A stretch of 64,000 nucleotides of DNA from Ypsolopha sequella (lineage: Eukaryota > Arthropoda > Insecta > Lepidoptera > Ypsolophidae): assembly GCA_934047225.1 (NCBI GenBank), contig OW203989.1, forward strand, positions 10,949,977-11,013,976, in the 5' to 3' direction. Shown one piece after another: positions 12,601 through 20,728 of this stretch (position 1 is the stretch's first letter; each line of letters opens with the position of its first letter). The translations under genes were made by a program, and so were the position numbers. The notes beneath the pieces are model-generated. The model had not been told where the DNA came from and did not search any database. It saw only the letters and a list, made by a program, of their open reading frames with translations.

Positions 12601-15600
12601 ATTTGATGGCTTCAATTCAAGGACTTGGTTCCAACAAGATGGAGCCACTTGCCACACATCGAACGAGTCAATGGCGGCTGTGACTGAATTGTTCGCCAAT
12701 AAAGTGATTTCTCGAAGGGGCACCATTGAATGGCCTCCCAGGAGTCCAGATTTGAGTCCATTAGACTATTACTTGTGGGGCTACCTAAAGAGTGTTGTTT
12801 ATGAAAATAAACCAACAACATTGATGGCATTAAAGCAAAACATCACCACAGAAATGGCGGCTATCTCAAGAGCCACGTGCCAAGGCGTAATTAACAATTT
12901 GCGTTCACGGTTCGAGGAGTGCTTGCAGCGCGAGGGACGCCATTTAGACAACATAATTTTTAAGAAATAACTCTCCAATTATTACTGTTCTAAAATATTA
13001 ACATTAATTTTGAAAATTATTGAAAGTGTTTTTTTTACTGATGATTTTGACCCCCCCTACCTCCCCTGGACACCCTGTAGTAAGTACATTTGTTTATTAT
13101 TTATTATGTAGATTATGTAGATATTATGCTCCGTTTGTTTATATGAATATTTTAATGCCTCTGTCATTAAGGCATTTAGTATTGTTTCTACGATGCCTTC
13201 TCTACCCAATAACGATCCACAGCACCAAAGGTTAACTGGAAGACAATGCTAGATAGCATTAAGTCCGCCTTCTGTACAATTTTTTTTAGTGCAATAAAGA
13301 ATTTTATTATTATTATTATGTAGGTACACTTTTCAGTCACGGGCCCATAGGGACCCGGTCATTTGAAAGGCATTTATGGGGCCGAAGCCAACATTGAAGA
13401 GGCCTTTGGTACCATTTAATCTAAATGTGAGATTGCTGCAGCCATGGAGGCCTCTCCCTCAATGTATCATTGTGATACACTAACGGACAGTCCCCCACAG
13501 TTGCCAAACAATTGCCAGGAAGGAAGCGACTTGGAGTGGGCTATGAGGATGGGATGCTAAATGGGCCGGATAACAGGGCTATGGAGTGAGATAACGGACA
13601 TCTGCCTCAAAAATCTCTCACAAATTTAAGTATGGCAGATGGTGACTTGCTGCTTGATAACTATCCAACAGGATATCCAACAATAACAATCGCCTCAAAA
13701 TTATTATTATTATTATTATCTCCTTCCATGTATTCATCACAACTGAACTAGAATTAATTTTCCAACAGACGGACATATGATCAAGACCACCTGCACGCTA
13801 TACGACGTGTGCTGCAAAACTGGTGCAATAATCAACCATTTCCTTTGGATTTATAAAAAGTAAGATTTGCTTCTTCGGCAAAATATTCAATTATTATTTA
13901 TATAATATAAAAGTATAACATCACAGCTTATGCTAAATCGCTATACTATATAAAAAAAAACAGTAATTGTAAAAACTTAACACAAACAATTACAAAAACA
14001 AATAAATTTACACATTTAAATTATAATCTTAAGGTTACTTTTAAGAACTGTTTCCTTATCTTCAACTATCTATCCAAAGGTGGTTGTGCCAATTTGAAGA
14101 CGGAAGCTACGTGAATGTAGTTAAACTGGTTAATGAACTAAAAAAATACAACCATTCGGAAAGTTGGTATCTTGGGAGGAGTTACGAATTACATACAATG
14201 ACACTTCCACTTAGAAGGCCCTTTCTAAAGGTAAGACTTTTCAGCACTTTGCATTTTTGCACTTTGCACTTTGCACGTTTCTCCGTCCGCCAATAATAAA
14301 ATAATTTCTAAGTAAAACAATCACACACAGAAAAAAATATTTTTAATTTTTTATCAGATATTTTGCAGTTTTCATTTTTAAACCGTACCTGTCTAAAAGT
14401 GCAGCTTTAAATGCTATTTTAATTTTTACAAAAATTAAACAATCGCCTAAAAATAATTTAAAATTTACACCACTAAAAATTGTATAAAAAATGATCACTA
14501 TCAATGCCACAGATCACTTAGTCATTAGACGTCGTAAGGAGGGCAAATTTTTTTCGCCAACACATCAGTGCATTTTCACTGATATACAAATGTCATTCCA
14601 TACTATCCCATCTCTATTTCCTTACTTATTACCCTCCCCGCATTACGGGGACCACAATACAATACAATACAATATAGCTTTATTGTCACACCACAAAAGA
14701 AAAAGAATACAATTAATTGAACTTAAAAATACGAGTACAAAGGGTAAGTACAAATAGGCGGTCTTATCTCGTAAAGCGATCTCTTCCAGACAACCTTTAG
14801 GTGAAAAAAAAACATTCAGATTGCTGAAGAGGCGGTGTACATGTAAAATAAGGTATATAAAGTAGAAACCAAATTATATAAATAATAATACGTACTAATA
14901 CATACATATACCTACATATACAAGGTGACTTTTTGATCATCATCCAAATTCATACTGGTGGCTTGGTAAGTGATCAGTATCATGGATCAATAACAATCAC
15001 TTACCAAGCCTCCAGTATGAATTTGGACGATGATCGAAAAGTCACCTTGTATAAATAACCACGTGAAACTAAATATTGGATTGTGAATTTTAATGAATTT
15101 CAAAAACTACAGGGTTACGTCACCTCACTCTGCTCCAATTCGCTCGGCTCACGAATTTATAGTAATTATAATAATAATAAAGGCGTAGGGATGTGACCAT
15201 CCCATCGCCCTCTGGTACGTCCAGTACGTCCAGTGCAATCAGTCACCGCAGGGCTGCTTGTGGCGAGCCGATGGTGAGTGGCGACACCACGGACCTTACC
15301 TCCTTATAAAACCTTATTACGTATTGTGGACACTGCATTCGTAAAGTTTCCATTTAGAATTTAAAAATTTATTAATTTCAAGTCGTTTAATTTCTAATTT
15401 AGAGAAACCAATGGAAACTTTGCAATGGCAACATACACAATACATATGTAATATTAGTTAAATAACCATTGAGTGAATTTTGAATATAAGTGTTCTGTTT
15501 CGATTAATTATAAAAAGGCGGGTTTTTCATAATCCGGATGCGAAACCGCTCTTAACGACACACAACTTCAGGTTGAACTCCACAAGAGCTTTACCGCAGC

Positions 15601-18600
15601 GGTTCTGGGTCGTTCACGATTGGCGCTTCCTCCTTTGCACCGTCATGAAACTGAACTGGTTCAGCGCCTTTTTTTGGCACGGGCTTCGTACTGGGAGCGG
15701 CAGGGGCGCTCGCGGTGACGCTGGCGAAATCTCGATGATGAGGCTTCACCGGAGCTGCAGACATGGGCAGCGGGGCGGGGCGAGGGGCGAAGGCGGCGCT
15801 GCGTGGAGGAGCCGCGGGGACGGGTGTGGTTGCACTGGCGGCGCATTCTGCAGGCTCGGCAATCGGCGAAGGCGCTGGTGACGAAACTGCTGACGAGGAG
15901 ATCGACGACAATATATCAAGGCCGGCTCCGCGACGCGTGTTTACGTAGCATCGATAGTAACCTAACACGCTCCTCCCCTGGTATCCTTCTAAATTTTTCT
16001 GAGTATCTAGCATTAAGGATGGACCTGACCCAGAATCTGAACTACGGCATACTTTTGTCTAAAAAATATATATTTTCAAACAATTTTTTTTTTAGTTTAT
16101 TTGACGTTCCGCAGACAGACTTGATTTTTTTTTTCATAAAATAGTTAATAGAAATATGACGAAGTCAATCTTCTTAAATTCAATATTTTTTTTGCCACCA
16201 AAATATTTCAGTATTAGCTACTAGGGTAGGCCGTACTCTTAATTAAAACATACACTTTGGATTTTTCAGCAGCCTTTCCAGTATGCTTATGGCAAAGCTG
16301 GATGGTGCATAAGTCGTGCTTCAGCTAAAAGATTGGAAGAAAATATCGGTTCAGGGTAAGAGAGAAATAATAAATCGTTATTTACACATGCCTAACTTCT
16401 TTTCAACCTCTAATAGGTAAATATTGTTGCAGGAATATGGGTTTTAGTCACACTTGCAATACATACGGCCTGGCAGATGATTCAACATTAGGTTTTATGC
16501 TCGGTAAGAAAACAAACCGGGCAAGTGCGAATCCGAGTTAAACACTGAGGGTTTCCCGTGCTTAAAAATTATATTATTGTTGGAATTCATCTTGATTTAA
16601 AAGCACTTATACAGTAGTTTCACTTTATTTATATTTTCTCCCAACCGGTTTTGGATTTTACACCATTTTCAAGAGAAGATGTTAATTAAAATACATTTCA
16701 TTGACTCCAAGCACTAGCTCTGAGCAACGTAAACAATTAATTGTTTACGTTGCTCAGAGCTAACATAAATAAAGTGAAACAACGAATTGTTTACGTTGCT
16801 CAGAGCTATTGCCTGGAGTCAATGAAATGTATTTTAATTAACATCTGCCCTTGAAAATGTTGTAAAATCCGAAACCGGTTGGGAGAAAACATAAATAAAG
16901 TGAAACTGGTGTCGATTCGGCTAAACACAATTTAATTTGACAAGACTAGCATTATTTTAAGCGTTCTCTCTTTGTCTTTTCGATACGGAAAGAACAAGAC
17001 AGAAGGCTCAAATTAAGTTTAGTTCTGTCAAAAAAGTTAGCTGAATCGACACAATTACTGTAAGTACAAGTGATTTTAACTCAAGATGTGTTTCAAGTGG
17101 TTTCAAGTTTCACCAAGTGCCGACACTCGAAATATAAATTTTGTATAAAAATTGTTGGAATTGTTGGAAGCTATTTCTGCTTTATTCACATGTCACTTTT
17201 TCCATAGACTTGAAATGAAATTTAGAATAATTAAAAACCTTTGGCTCTAGGAGTCTTCTAGGGGTCTAGGGGTCTTCTAGGGGGCTAAAGTGTGAGGGTG
17301 TGAAAAATGTATATTTTTTTATCACAGCAAGTGGTGTTATGTAAAATGGCGTCACTTGGAGATTCTAATACAAATTTTAATTCAATACATTTGTTGCGTA
17401 TTCTTTAGACCATTAATTTTTCTTAAATACGCAAAAGTAATCAAGCCCAAAATCTGAAAATCAATATCATCAATACATACAATAAAAAATTACCTGGCGT
17501 GACTAAAAAAGAGTAATACAACACAAACCAGCAATTTTTAGAATTCTTTTCTGTCTGTTTGTATGTTTGCGCACATCTCCGAAACTTCTGAACGTATTTT
17601 CATGTACTTTTCACAGGTGGGCAGAAATTAATAAGAATTACAATATGTTGCAATGGCAAAGTTTCCATTGGTATCTGTAAATTAGAATTTCAAAAATTTG
17701 GAATTTAAAAAAAATTCAAGGCGGGTTTTTCACAACCCGGCTGCGATACTGCTCTTAAAGGATTCTTGCCTTTGCTTTTACATCCTTTATATTCAGGCAT
17801 CCGATTTAGACTTCACTTCTCAAAACATAGGTAGTACTAGTCTATATGAACAATTGTTTGTATGGGAGCTAAACGAAATTCTTAAAATTTGTTTTCACCT
17901 TTGCATAATGGCCCAGTCAGCTGGTCGGGGCAATTTGTATGAGAGGAAGAGAATAAAAGTTGCGAATTTCGCTTAGCTCGCATACAAACAGTTGTTCATA
18001 TAGACTAGTACTACCTATGTTTGTAGTTTCGCCAACTAATATTATTTAACCTTATATAGGTACTTTTTCGAATTTCATGTAAAGGCTCCTTGTGACCACG
18101 ATTCGTAACAGTACGATATAAGCGTCAGGTACATACTAGCGTAGGTATATTAAGTTTACGCTATAAAACCCAACTTTTACATTAAGATTATTTTGATAAC
18201 TTTATAATTAACTTTTTAACCCACTGTCGATCAGCAATGTGGAAGAAAATCAACCTGACATACGTGGACACGTTCCACTCTCACCTGGAGCCCATGGGCC
18301 AGTTCTCAGAGGAGCAGCTCCACGACCAGGTCACGCTGAGCTACACCAAGGACAACGTCATCAACGTCTGTGGATTCCCTAAAAAGAAGGATCCGTCCAG
18401 GTACGTTTGTGGAGTCTATGAAATGTTACGGCGTATGGTTCAGAAAATTCTTCATTGACTTTTAACCTGGGGCCCTATTATCTAATTTTAATCTATCGCT
18501 ATCGCTTTTATTATCTATGACGTTATTTCTAGCCAATCACGATGCCTTTTTAAGCGATAGCGATTGATGTTGAAAATGGTCCCGGCTGTGATGCTGGCTT

Positions 18601-20728
18601 ACTTTTCTGTTATGGTGTATGATACGCTCTAAGGCTCTCATATATTTTGCATACCGTGAAAAAATTATGTCCCGGTCAGCAATTGTGCTTGCTGCTGTTG
18701 GGCTGGGTATAGTGAAAATTAAACACATATTCTTGTGAAAATAACCTTATAGTACGTCTAAGGCGCAAGACAGACAGAAAAAGGCAAAAATGGGCAAAGA
18801 CGCGGCGCCCCTATGTACTTTCTACAGAATGTATAGAAGCGTCGCGCTACATAGAACAGGGGTCGGCAACCTTATGATATAGGAGGGCCACAAATGCTAA
18901 TACGAGATTAGCCAGGGCCACATGTCCATCTTTTAACCGAGAACAATACTTGCTTTTTAGATAGTTCAGAATGGAAAATGTCTGCTCACACAAATATGTA
19001 CCACCAAATATAGTTATCATGCAGTGGTTGCGAACCATGCGGGCCACACCAAAGTGGTTCACGGGCCGCATGCGGCCCGCGGGCCGCCGGTTGCCGACCC
19101 CTGACATAGAAGACGGGGCCGGAGACTAGACGCAGGCGCGACGCACTATAGAATCCGTATAAAAAAGCGGTTGGTCATAAACACATTATAGATTGATAAT
19201 TACTTTTTCTAATGTTGCAGTCACTGGAATTAAACCAATTCAAAGTAAAAAAAACTAAATTGTTATTTTTGTGAATTGGGGGATTTTGCTTTACTAACTA
19301 TTGACATGTACAGTGGAGACCACATCAAGCTATACACTTGCAGTACGACAATAGCCCCTATAGAGAAGAATATAAGATGGGTTCAAAGTCCAATGTGTCT
19401 TTACTTGATGCGGACTCCACTGTACTAACTACTGTGGTACTGCAGTATACAGATTTGACTTTGGAAGCTTGGACAAATGAGGTTTGTATAAATTAAATGT
19501 TATTTTTGTATAAATGAGGTTTGCTTAGATAAAGGATGAAACATAATAATTTCTGTTTTATCGTAAAAGTATATATTTTTAAATAAATAGAATACTACAA
19601 AAGTTAGAGTCGGTCTCCCAAGTACGTTTCTTGTAAGTGTTTGCAACTTGTATATGCCACAAAAATGTCACAATTCCTAGTATCGCCATAAATTTATATA
19701 CATATTTTTTGTAATCGGTTGCTTTAAAATACTTCAAATTTCTAATTTTTCAGATTCCTTGTATGATAAAATAATATTGGCCAAATACTACCAAATACAG
19801 GTTCCACCATGTGACGACGCTTTGTCGTCTGCGCCCTTTGCAAAACATTTGCATACAGAGGAGACGTGTTGCGGACGAGGTTGAGAGCAGGCCGTGGGGT
19901 GTCATCGTAGGCATTTCAAAATCTCGCTTGCAGTGGCCGTGATGTGTCACCGCATCTATCGTGTCTCTATACAGTCCCGTCCGCGCCCCGTCTCTTCAGT
20001 ATAATTTAAAAATTCACGTCTGCGCCTTATCCGCGCCCCATCTTCGCCTCGTCCTCGCCTTATGTCTATTCTGTTTGTCTTGCGGCTTATGGTTCTGCAG
20101 TTAAAAGCGAACATAAATATAGAGAGGCAGAAAAACATTAAATAAAACGTATATGTATGTAAGGAGAAGAGAAGATAACCACTAACTAACCTCTCACAAT
20201 CTAAATAGATAGATATTATATATATTTATGTTTATGTAGTTTATTACACACTATGTATATTTATAATATTTTATATATTGTATTCATAGTAAGTATTGAT
20301 ATAAATTTTTATTTTGTAATTAAACTTGTATAATTCTTTGTATATTCTTCTTCTCTGTGTACACGTGTATGATTACTCCGTTTATGTTACTTTTTCCTAT
20401 CTATATATCTCTGTTTAGAGATAAGCTCGCCAATGTGCATCTTTTTACTGTAATTTTGTTTATGTTTAAATTTCCGTGTGTGTACAATAAAGAATAACTA
20501 GTACAACTAAAATGATGAATCTGTTTCAGGTTTATGTCTCTCCATTGTCTACTCTTCCCTGATGAAGAGCTTTGTGACGACGAAGAGTACCAAAAACTAT
20601 ATTATACTATTAAACAACCGAAAAGGAGTAATATTCAAAGAGTTTTCAAAGTCATTACAAAAGCATTTGATTATATTCAACGAGTATACAAGTATGGTAA
20701 ATATACTATTAGGAATTTATATTATTAA
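6459..20728 (+). CDS. Fringe-like glycosyltransferase A, eight exons
   Basis: Exons: 6459-6650, 8857-8905, 13769-13859, 14080-14230, 16270-16355, 16433-16503, 18235-18400, 20530-20728; 334 codons plus stop, every junction in phase. Fringe enzymes are Golgi type II proteins (family GT31) that add beta-1,3-GlcNAc to O-fucose on EGF repeats of Notch. Family hallmarks in order are a hydrophobic N-terminus, LDDIFIAVKT, TWF..AKEQTWFFTD, a GHMIKTTC segment, CCKTGA, KWLCQFEDGSYVNV, WYLGR, AGWCISR, DDSTLGF, FHSHLEPM, and RFMSLHCLLFP. The acidic metal-binding triad expected in FDDDNYVN is FEDGSYVN here. Some 50 residues beyond the LHC..LFP motif form a basic tail not usual in Fringe. The introns are swollen by transposons. 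Gene B downstream is its tandem duplicate. It is probably expressed, since frame and splice sites are intact, but catalysis is doubtful. Confidence 0.9.
6949..7140. mobile_element. MITE with TIR ATTATGTATCTTTAGTTGCC
   Basis: The left arm ATTATGTATCTTTAGTTGCC is mirrored by GGCAATTAAAGATACATAAT at the right. The two arms pair over about 50 bases with mismatches. A second, better-preserved copy is at 34055-34274. It lies in intron 1 of gene A and has no coding capacity. Confidence 0.75.
7475..7545 (+). repeat. isolated ATAAAACACTTGTACT-type motif block
   Basis: The block holds the flank motif of the hammerhead-like foldback elements (CACTTGTACTGTATCACTG) followed by CTGCAATGTAAACAATC. The last part resembles the centre of the terminal inverted repeat at 63840-64000. 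It is probably an element fragment. Confidence 0.4.
7559..7926 (+). repeat. dispersed 360 bp LINE-derived repeat, copy 1
   Basis: It starts GGTGGTAGAGCTGATGCCGG and ends in ATGGACGG-type short repeats. Other copies: 21865-22226 (full), 50743-51100 (full, minus strand), 26086-26179 and 28457-28667 (partial). The truncated copies and the simple-repeat tail suggest a non-LTR retrotransposon 3-prime end or a SINE. The copies share TGTCCAGCAG-type endings. Confidence 0.8.
8247..8335 (-). ncRNA. hammerhead-like motif, diverged, in an element fragment
   Basis: On the minus strand the order is stem-I strand CCC, TTGATAA, a weak stem II, GAAA (plus 8300-8303), a short C-G stem III, GTT (plus 8294-8296), then stem-I strand GGG. 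The order and spacing match a type I hammerhead. C3 and G8 of the core are replaced by U and A. The flank on the + strand has AATAAAACACTAGTACTGTT, the motif shared with the other copies. Activity is unproven. Confidence 0.4.
8857..8905 (+). CDS. Fringe-like A exon 2
   Basis: 49 bases between TTTTTTACAG and GTGAGT. It encodes TWFFTDVDNPLHQIIS plus one base. The exon 2 of gene B has exactly the same length and phase. Confidence 0.85.
8940..9465. mobile_element. foldback element 1 in intron 2 of gene A
   Basis: A long imperfect inverted repeat. ATTTAAATCAGGTTAAA near 8946 is mirrored by TTTAACCTGATTTAAG near 9447. Inside it, AAAGTGCACAACTTAG is mirrored near 9300, and AATGCTGTTTTTAGTTTGTT lies at the centre. 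It is related in sequence to 9912-10292. No ORF. Confidence 0.6.
9912..10292. mobile_element. foldback MITE with TTAA ends
   Basis: TTAAGGTAAAATGTCAGT at the left and the complement GACGTTTTACCTTAA at the right, with about 180 bp arms folding on a centre near 10105. The TTAA at both edges suggests a piggyBac-type target duplication. It shares inner sequence (CACTTTGTA, AAATGCTGTTTT) with 8940-9465. Confidence 0.7.
11044..11520 (+). repeat. dispersed repeat, copy 1 of 2
   Basis: From AACTCCATTCGTGGTGG to AAGGTCGTTGGCGTTGGGAG. A near-identical copy in the same orientation lies at 59712-60139, with a few small deletions. It has no ORF, no terminal repeats seen and no class assigned. It contains GCTGTTACGTCAGTCGCTGC and long A/T stretches. 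Confidence 0.75.
11775..13077 (+). mobile_element. complete DD41D transposon of the Tc1/mariner group
   Basis: Perfect 27 bp terminal inverted repeats: CAGGGTGTCCAGGGGAGGTA at 11775 onwards, continuing into seven G, and its exact complement ending at 13077. TA at 11773-11774 and 13078-13079 is the target duplication. The 1.3 kb element holds one intact transposase ORF and nothing else. Perfect ends, duplicated TA and an unbroken frame imply a recent insertion in intron 2 of gene A. Confidence 0.93.
11891..12970 (+). CDS. transposase, DD41D (Tc1/mariner superfamily)
   Basis: 359 residues. It performs cut-and-paste transposition at TA sites. The N-terminal third is a helix-turn-helix DNA-binding region (GESSIRRWIDMFENTG; SVRKRSQQLQIKKSSLHVIL). 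Catalytic triad by position: D155 (FSDEANFHL), D250 (FQQDGATCHT) and D292 (LSPLDYYLWG). There are 41 residues between the second and third Asp, which is the DD41D spacing described for rosa/Visitor-type elements. All three acidic residues and the flanking motifs are intact. The start is the first ATG 116 bp inside the left repeat. No intron is apparent. It could be active. The clade name is inferred from spacing alone. Confidence 0.92.
   Translation: MESYSGAHRAFCVRAYYQNANSIVTAQRLYRHNYRTRRAPGESSIRRWIDMFENTGATIQIPNRNNLRTVRDEETIEEVRLSIRQNPSLSVRKRSQQLQIKKSSLHVILKKDLRLKAYKIQLVQELKPTDYLNRVTFVQEMMNRFRNFNNILFSDEANFHLNGHVNKQNCRYWAPDNPKLKHQRPLHSPKLIVWAAMSARGLIGPYFFEDERERSVTVNSDRYCHMLRDFLASRLQEFDGFNSRTWFQQDGATCHTSNESMAAVTELFANKVISRRGTIEWPPRSPDLSPLDYYLWGYLKSVVYENKPTTLMALKQNITTEMAAISRATCQGVINNLRSRFEECLQREGRHLDNIIFKK
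13205..13330 (+). repeat. LINE 3-prime UTR fragment
   Basis: GGTTAACTGGAAGACAATGC, then TCCGCCTTCTGTACA, GTGCAATAAAGAA and a TTA repeat tail. Related segments: 14665-14800, 24490-24600 and 32310-32420 (all reverse). This looks like the transcribed 3-prime end of one LINE family, with its polyadenylation signal and microsatellite tail. Confidence 0.6.
13340..13720. repeat. unclassified dispersed-looking block with TTA tail
   Basis: A GC-richer block (GGGCCCATAGGGACCCGG onwards) ends in a TTATTATTATTATTATT run. Composition and tail suggest a retroposed fragment. No second copy was found in this window. Confidence 0.3.
13769..13859 (+). CDS. Fringe-like A exon 3
   Basis: The acceptor is TTTTCCAACAG and the donor GTAAGA. 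It encodes GHMIKTTC, the CCKTGA cysteine pair and NHFLWIYK. It is twelve bases (four codons) shorter than exon 3 of gene B. Confidence 0.85.
14080..14230 (+). CDS. Fringe-like A exon 4 (position of the metal-binding triad)
   Basis: It encodes KWLCQFEDGSYVNVVKLVNE and the SWYLGRSYE segment. Canonical Fringe has F-D-D-D-N-Y-V-N; here it is F-E-D-G-S-Y-V-N, so the first and third acidic positions are Glu and Gly. The donor is GTAAGA, phase 0. Confidence 0.85.
14640..14800 (-). repeat. LINE 3-prime UTR fragment (reverse)
   Basis: AATAC repeats at 14658-14680 are followed by AGCTTTATTGTCACACC (reverse of an AATAAAG tail), GGCGGTCTTATCTCG and CCAGACAACCTTTAGGTG. These match, in reverse, the TCCGCCTT and GGTTGTCTGGAAG blocks of the 13205 copy. 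Confidence 0.6.
14921..15049. mobile_element. foldback MITE CAAGGTGACTTTT, short form
   Basis: CAAGGTGACTTTTTGATCAT at the left and its complement at the right, flanked by TA (14919-14920, 15050-15051). The two arms cover almost all of its 129 bp. Full-length relatives: 47683-47944 (262 bp) and 53507-53768. TA duplication suggests mobilisation by a Tc1/mariner-type transposase. Confidence 0.85.
15316..15600. repeat. short repeats AAAGTTTCCAT and GGCGGGTTTTTCA
   Basis: AAAGTTTCCATTTAGAATTT near 15345 is inverted at 15408-15430. GGCGGGTTTTTCATAATCCGG lies near 15517. The same pair of motifs occurs at 17645-17760 and, reversed and split, at 61550-61620 and 62500-62530. It is probably one non-autonomous element family with variable insides. 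Confidence 0.45.
15591..16013 (-). other. GC-rich antisense ORF of unknown origin inside intron 4 of gene A
   Basis: A 140-codon minus-strand frame, rich in Ala, Pro and Ser (SSPAPSPIAEPAECAASAT), ending in KKGAEPVQFHDGAKEEAPIV. Its GC and CpG content stand far above the surrounding intron. It abuts the GGCGGGTTTTTCA-type repeat at its 3-prime side. It might be a captured or retroposed piece of a host gene, or chance in a GC island. I recognise no domain. Confidence 0.25.
16270..16355 (+). CDS. Fringe-like A exon 5
   Basis: It encodes PFQYAYGKAGWCISRASAKR, matching the Fringe GGAGFC-SR element with the first Gly-Gly changed to Gly-Lys. The acceptor is a NAGNAG (TTTCAGCAG), so isoforms with or without one Gln are possible. 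Intron 5 after it is only 77 bases. Confidence 0.85.
16433..16503 (+). CDS. Fringe-like A exon 6 (DD.T.G motif)
   Basis: 71 bases, the same length as exon 6 of gene B. It encodes NMGFSHTCNTYGLADDSTLG. The Asp pair before S-T-L-G corresponds to the catalytic-base region (P-D-D-V-T-M-G) of Fringe and is kept here. Confidence 0.85.
16616..16908. mobile_element. foldback element with AACCGGTT arms (Penelope-type terminal repeat suspected)
   Basis: The left arm AGTTTCACTTTATTTATATT and TTTTCTCCCAACCGGTTTTG are mirrored at 16866-16908. Inner repeats TTGTTTACGTTGCTCAGAGC occur twice direct and once inverted around 16722-16806. Both arms carry a degenerate hammerhead-like core. The left flank has GCACTTATACAGTAGTTTCA, a version of the motif seen at 8247 and 63800. 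No protein is encoded. Confidence 0.6.
16842..16890 (+). ncRNA. hammerhead-like motif, diverged, right arm
   Basis: In order: stem-I strand CCC (16848-16850), UUGAAAA (16851-16857), a weak stem II (GG...CC), GAAA (16871-16874), short ACCGGU stem III, GUU (16878-16880), then GGG closing stem I. Canonical C3 and G8 are U and A here, as at 8.3 kb. The left arm (minus strand, 16640-16675) has the same layout but lost G12. Confidence 0.4.
16911..17051. mobile_element. foldback MITE GTGTCGATTCGGC, copy 1
   Basis: GGTGTCGATTCGGCTAA at the left is mirrored by TTAGCTGAATCGACAC at the right, with inner arms TTTGACAAGACTAGCATTAT and its complement. A related copy is at 44837-44970. It directly abuts the 16616-16908 element. 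Confidence 0.65.
17820..18023. mobile_element. foldback MITE AACATAGGTAGTACTAGTCT
   Basis: The left arm AACATAGGTAGTACTAGTCT continues ATATGAACAATTGTTTGTAT and is mirrored by its complement ending near 18022. The arms are about 55 bp with few mismatches, so the element is recent. It lies in intron 6 of gene A, some 210 bp before exon 7. Confidence 0.75.
18235..18400 (+). CDS. Fringe-like A exon 7 (FHSHLE motif)
   Basis: 166 bases, identical in length and phase to exon 7 of gene B. It encodes TFHSHLEPM, then the DQVTLSY and DPSR segments. The acceptor is CGATCAG and the donor GTACGT. Confidence 0.88.
18857..19103 (-). mobile_element. non-autonomous hAT element with 8 bp target duplication
   Basis: Ends CAGGGGTCGGCAACC and GGTTGCCGACCCCTG form terminal inverted repeats. 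Flanks ACATAGAA at 18849-18856 and 19104-19111 are an exact 8 bp duplication, diagnostic of hAT transposition. On the minus strand the body still encodes YLCEQTFSILNYLKSKYCSR, the C-terminal dimerisation domain of a hAT (Charlie-like) transposase. So it is an internal deletion derivative of an autonomous element. It lies in intron 7 of gene A. Confidence 0.92.
19311..19434. mobile_element. MITE TACAGTGGAGACCAC
   Basis: TACAGTGGAGACCACATCAAG at the left and CTTGATGCGGACTCCACTGTA at the right, with TA at both ends. The 5-prime half recurs at 46677-46755 next to exon 7 of gene B, including CTATACACTTGCAGTACGA. It is Tc1/mariner-type by its TA target. Confidence 0.75.
20395..20505 (+). repeat. 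LINE/SINE 3-prime tail GTACAATAAAGAATA
   Basis: GATAAGCTCGCCAATGTGC ... GTGTGTACAATAAAGAATA. It is paralleled by GATGAGCTCGCCGCTGT ... TATGTACAATAAAGAACAAG at 28262-28350. The shared tail with a polyadenylation signal indicates a retroposon 3-prime end, here just upstream of exon 8 of gene A. Confidence 0.5.
20530..20728 (+). CDS. Fringe-like A exon 8 and stop
   Basis: It encodes RFMSLHCLLFPDEELCDDEE, which aligns with the Fringe C-terminus. It then runs on for about 50 residues rich in Lys, Arg and aromatic residues (QPKRSNIQRVFKVITKAF) and stops at TAA 20726-20728. AATAAA at 20785-20790 is a likely polyadenylation signal. Confidence 0.85.

Noticed and set aside
12612..12830. Minus-strand frame within the DD41D transposase
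   Set aside because: Shadow of the transposase ORF on the opposite strand.
18440..18570. Inverted pair TCTATCGCTATCGCTTTT near exon 7 of gene A
   Set aside because: Arms are short (about 18 bp) with no target duplication found; may be a worn MITE but not supportable.
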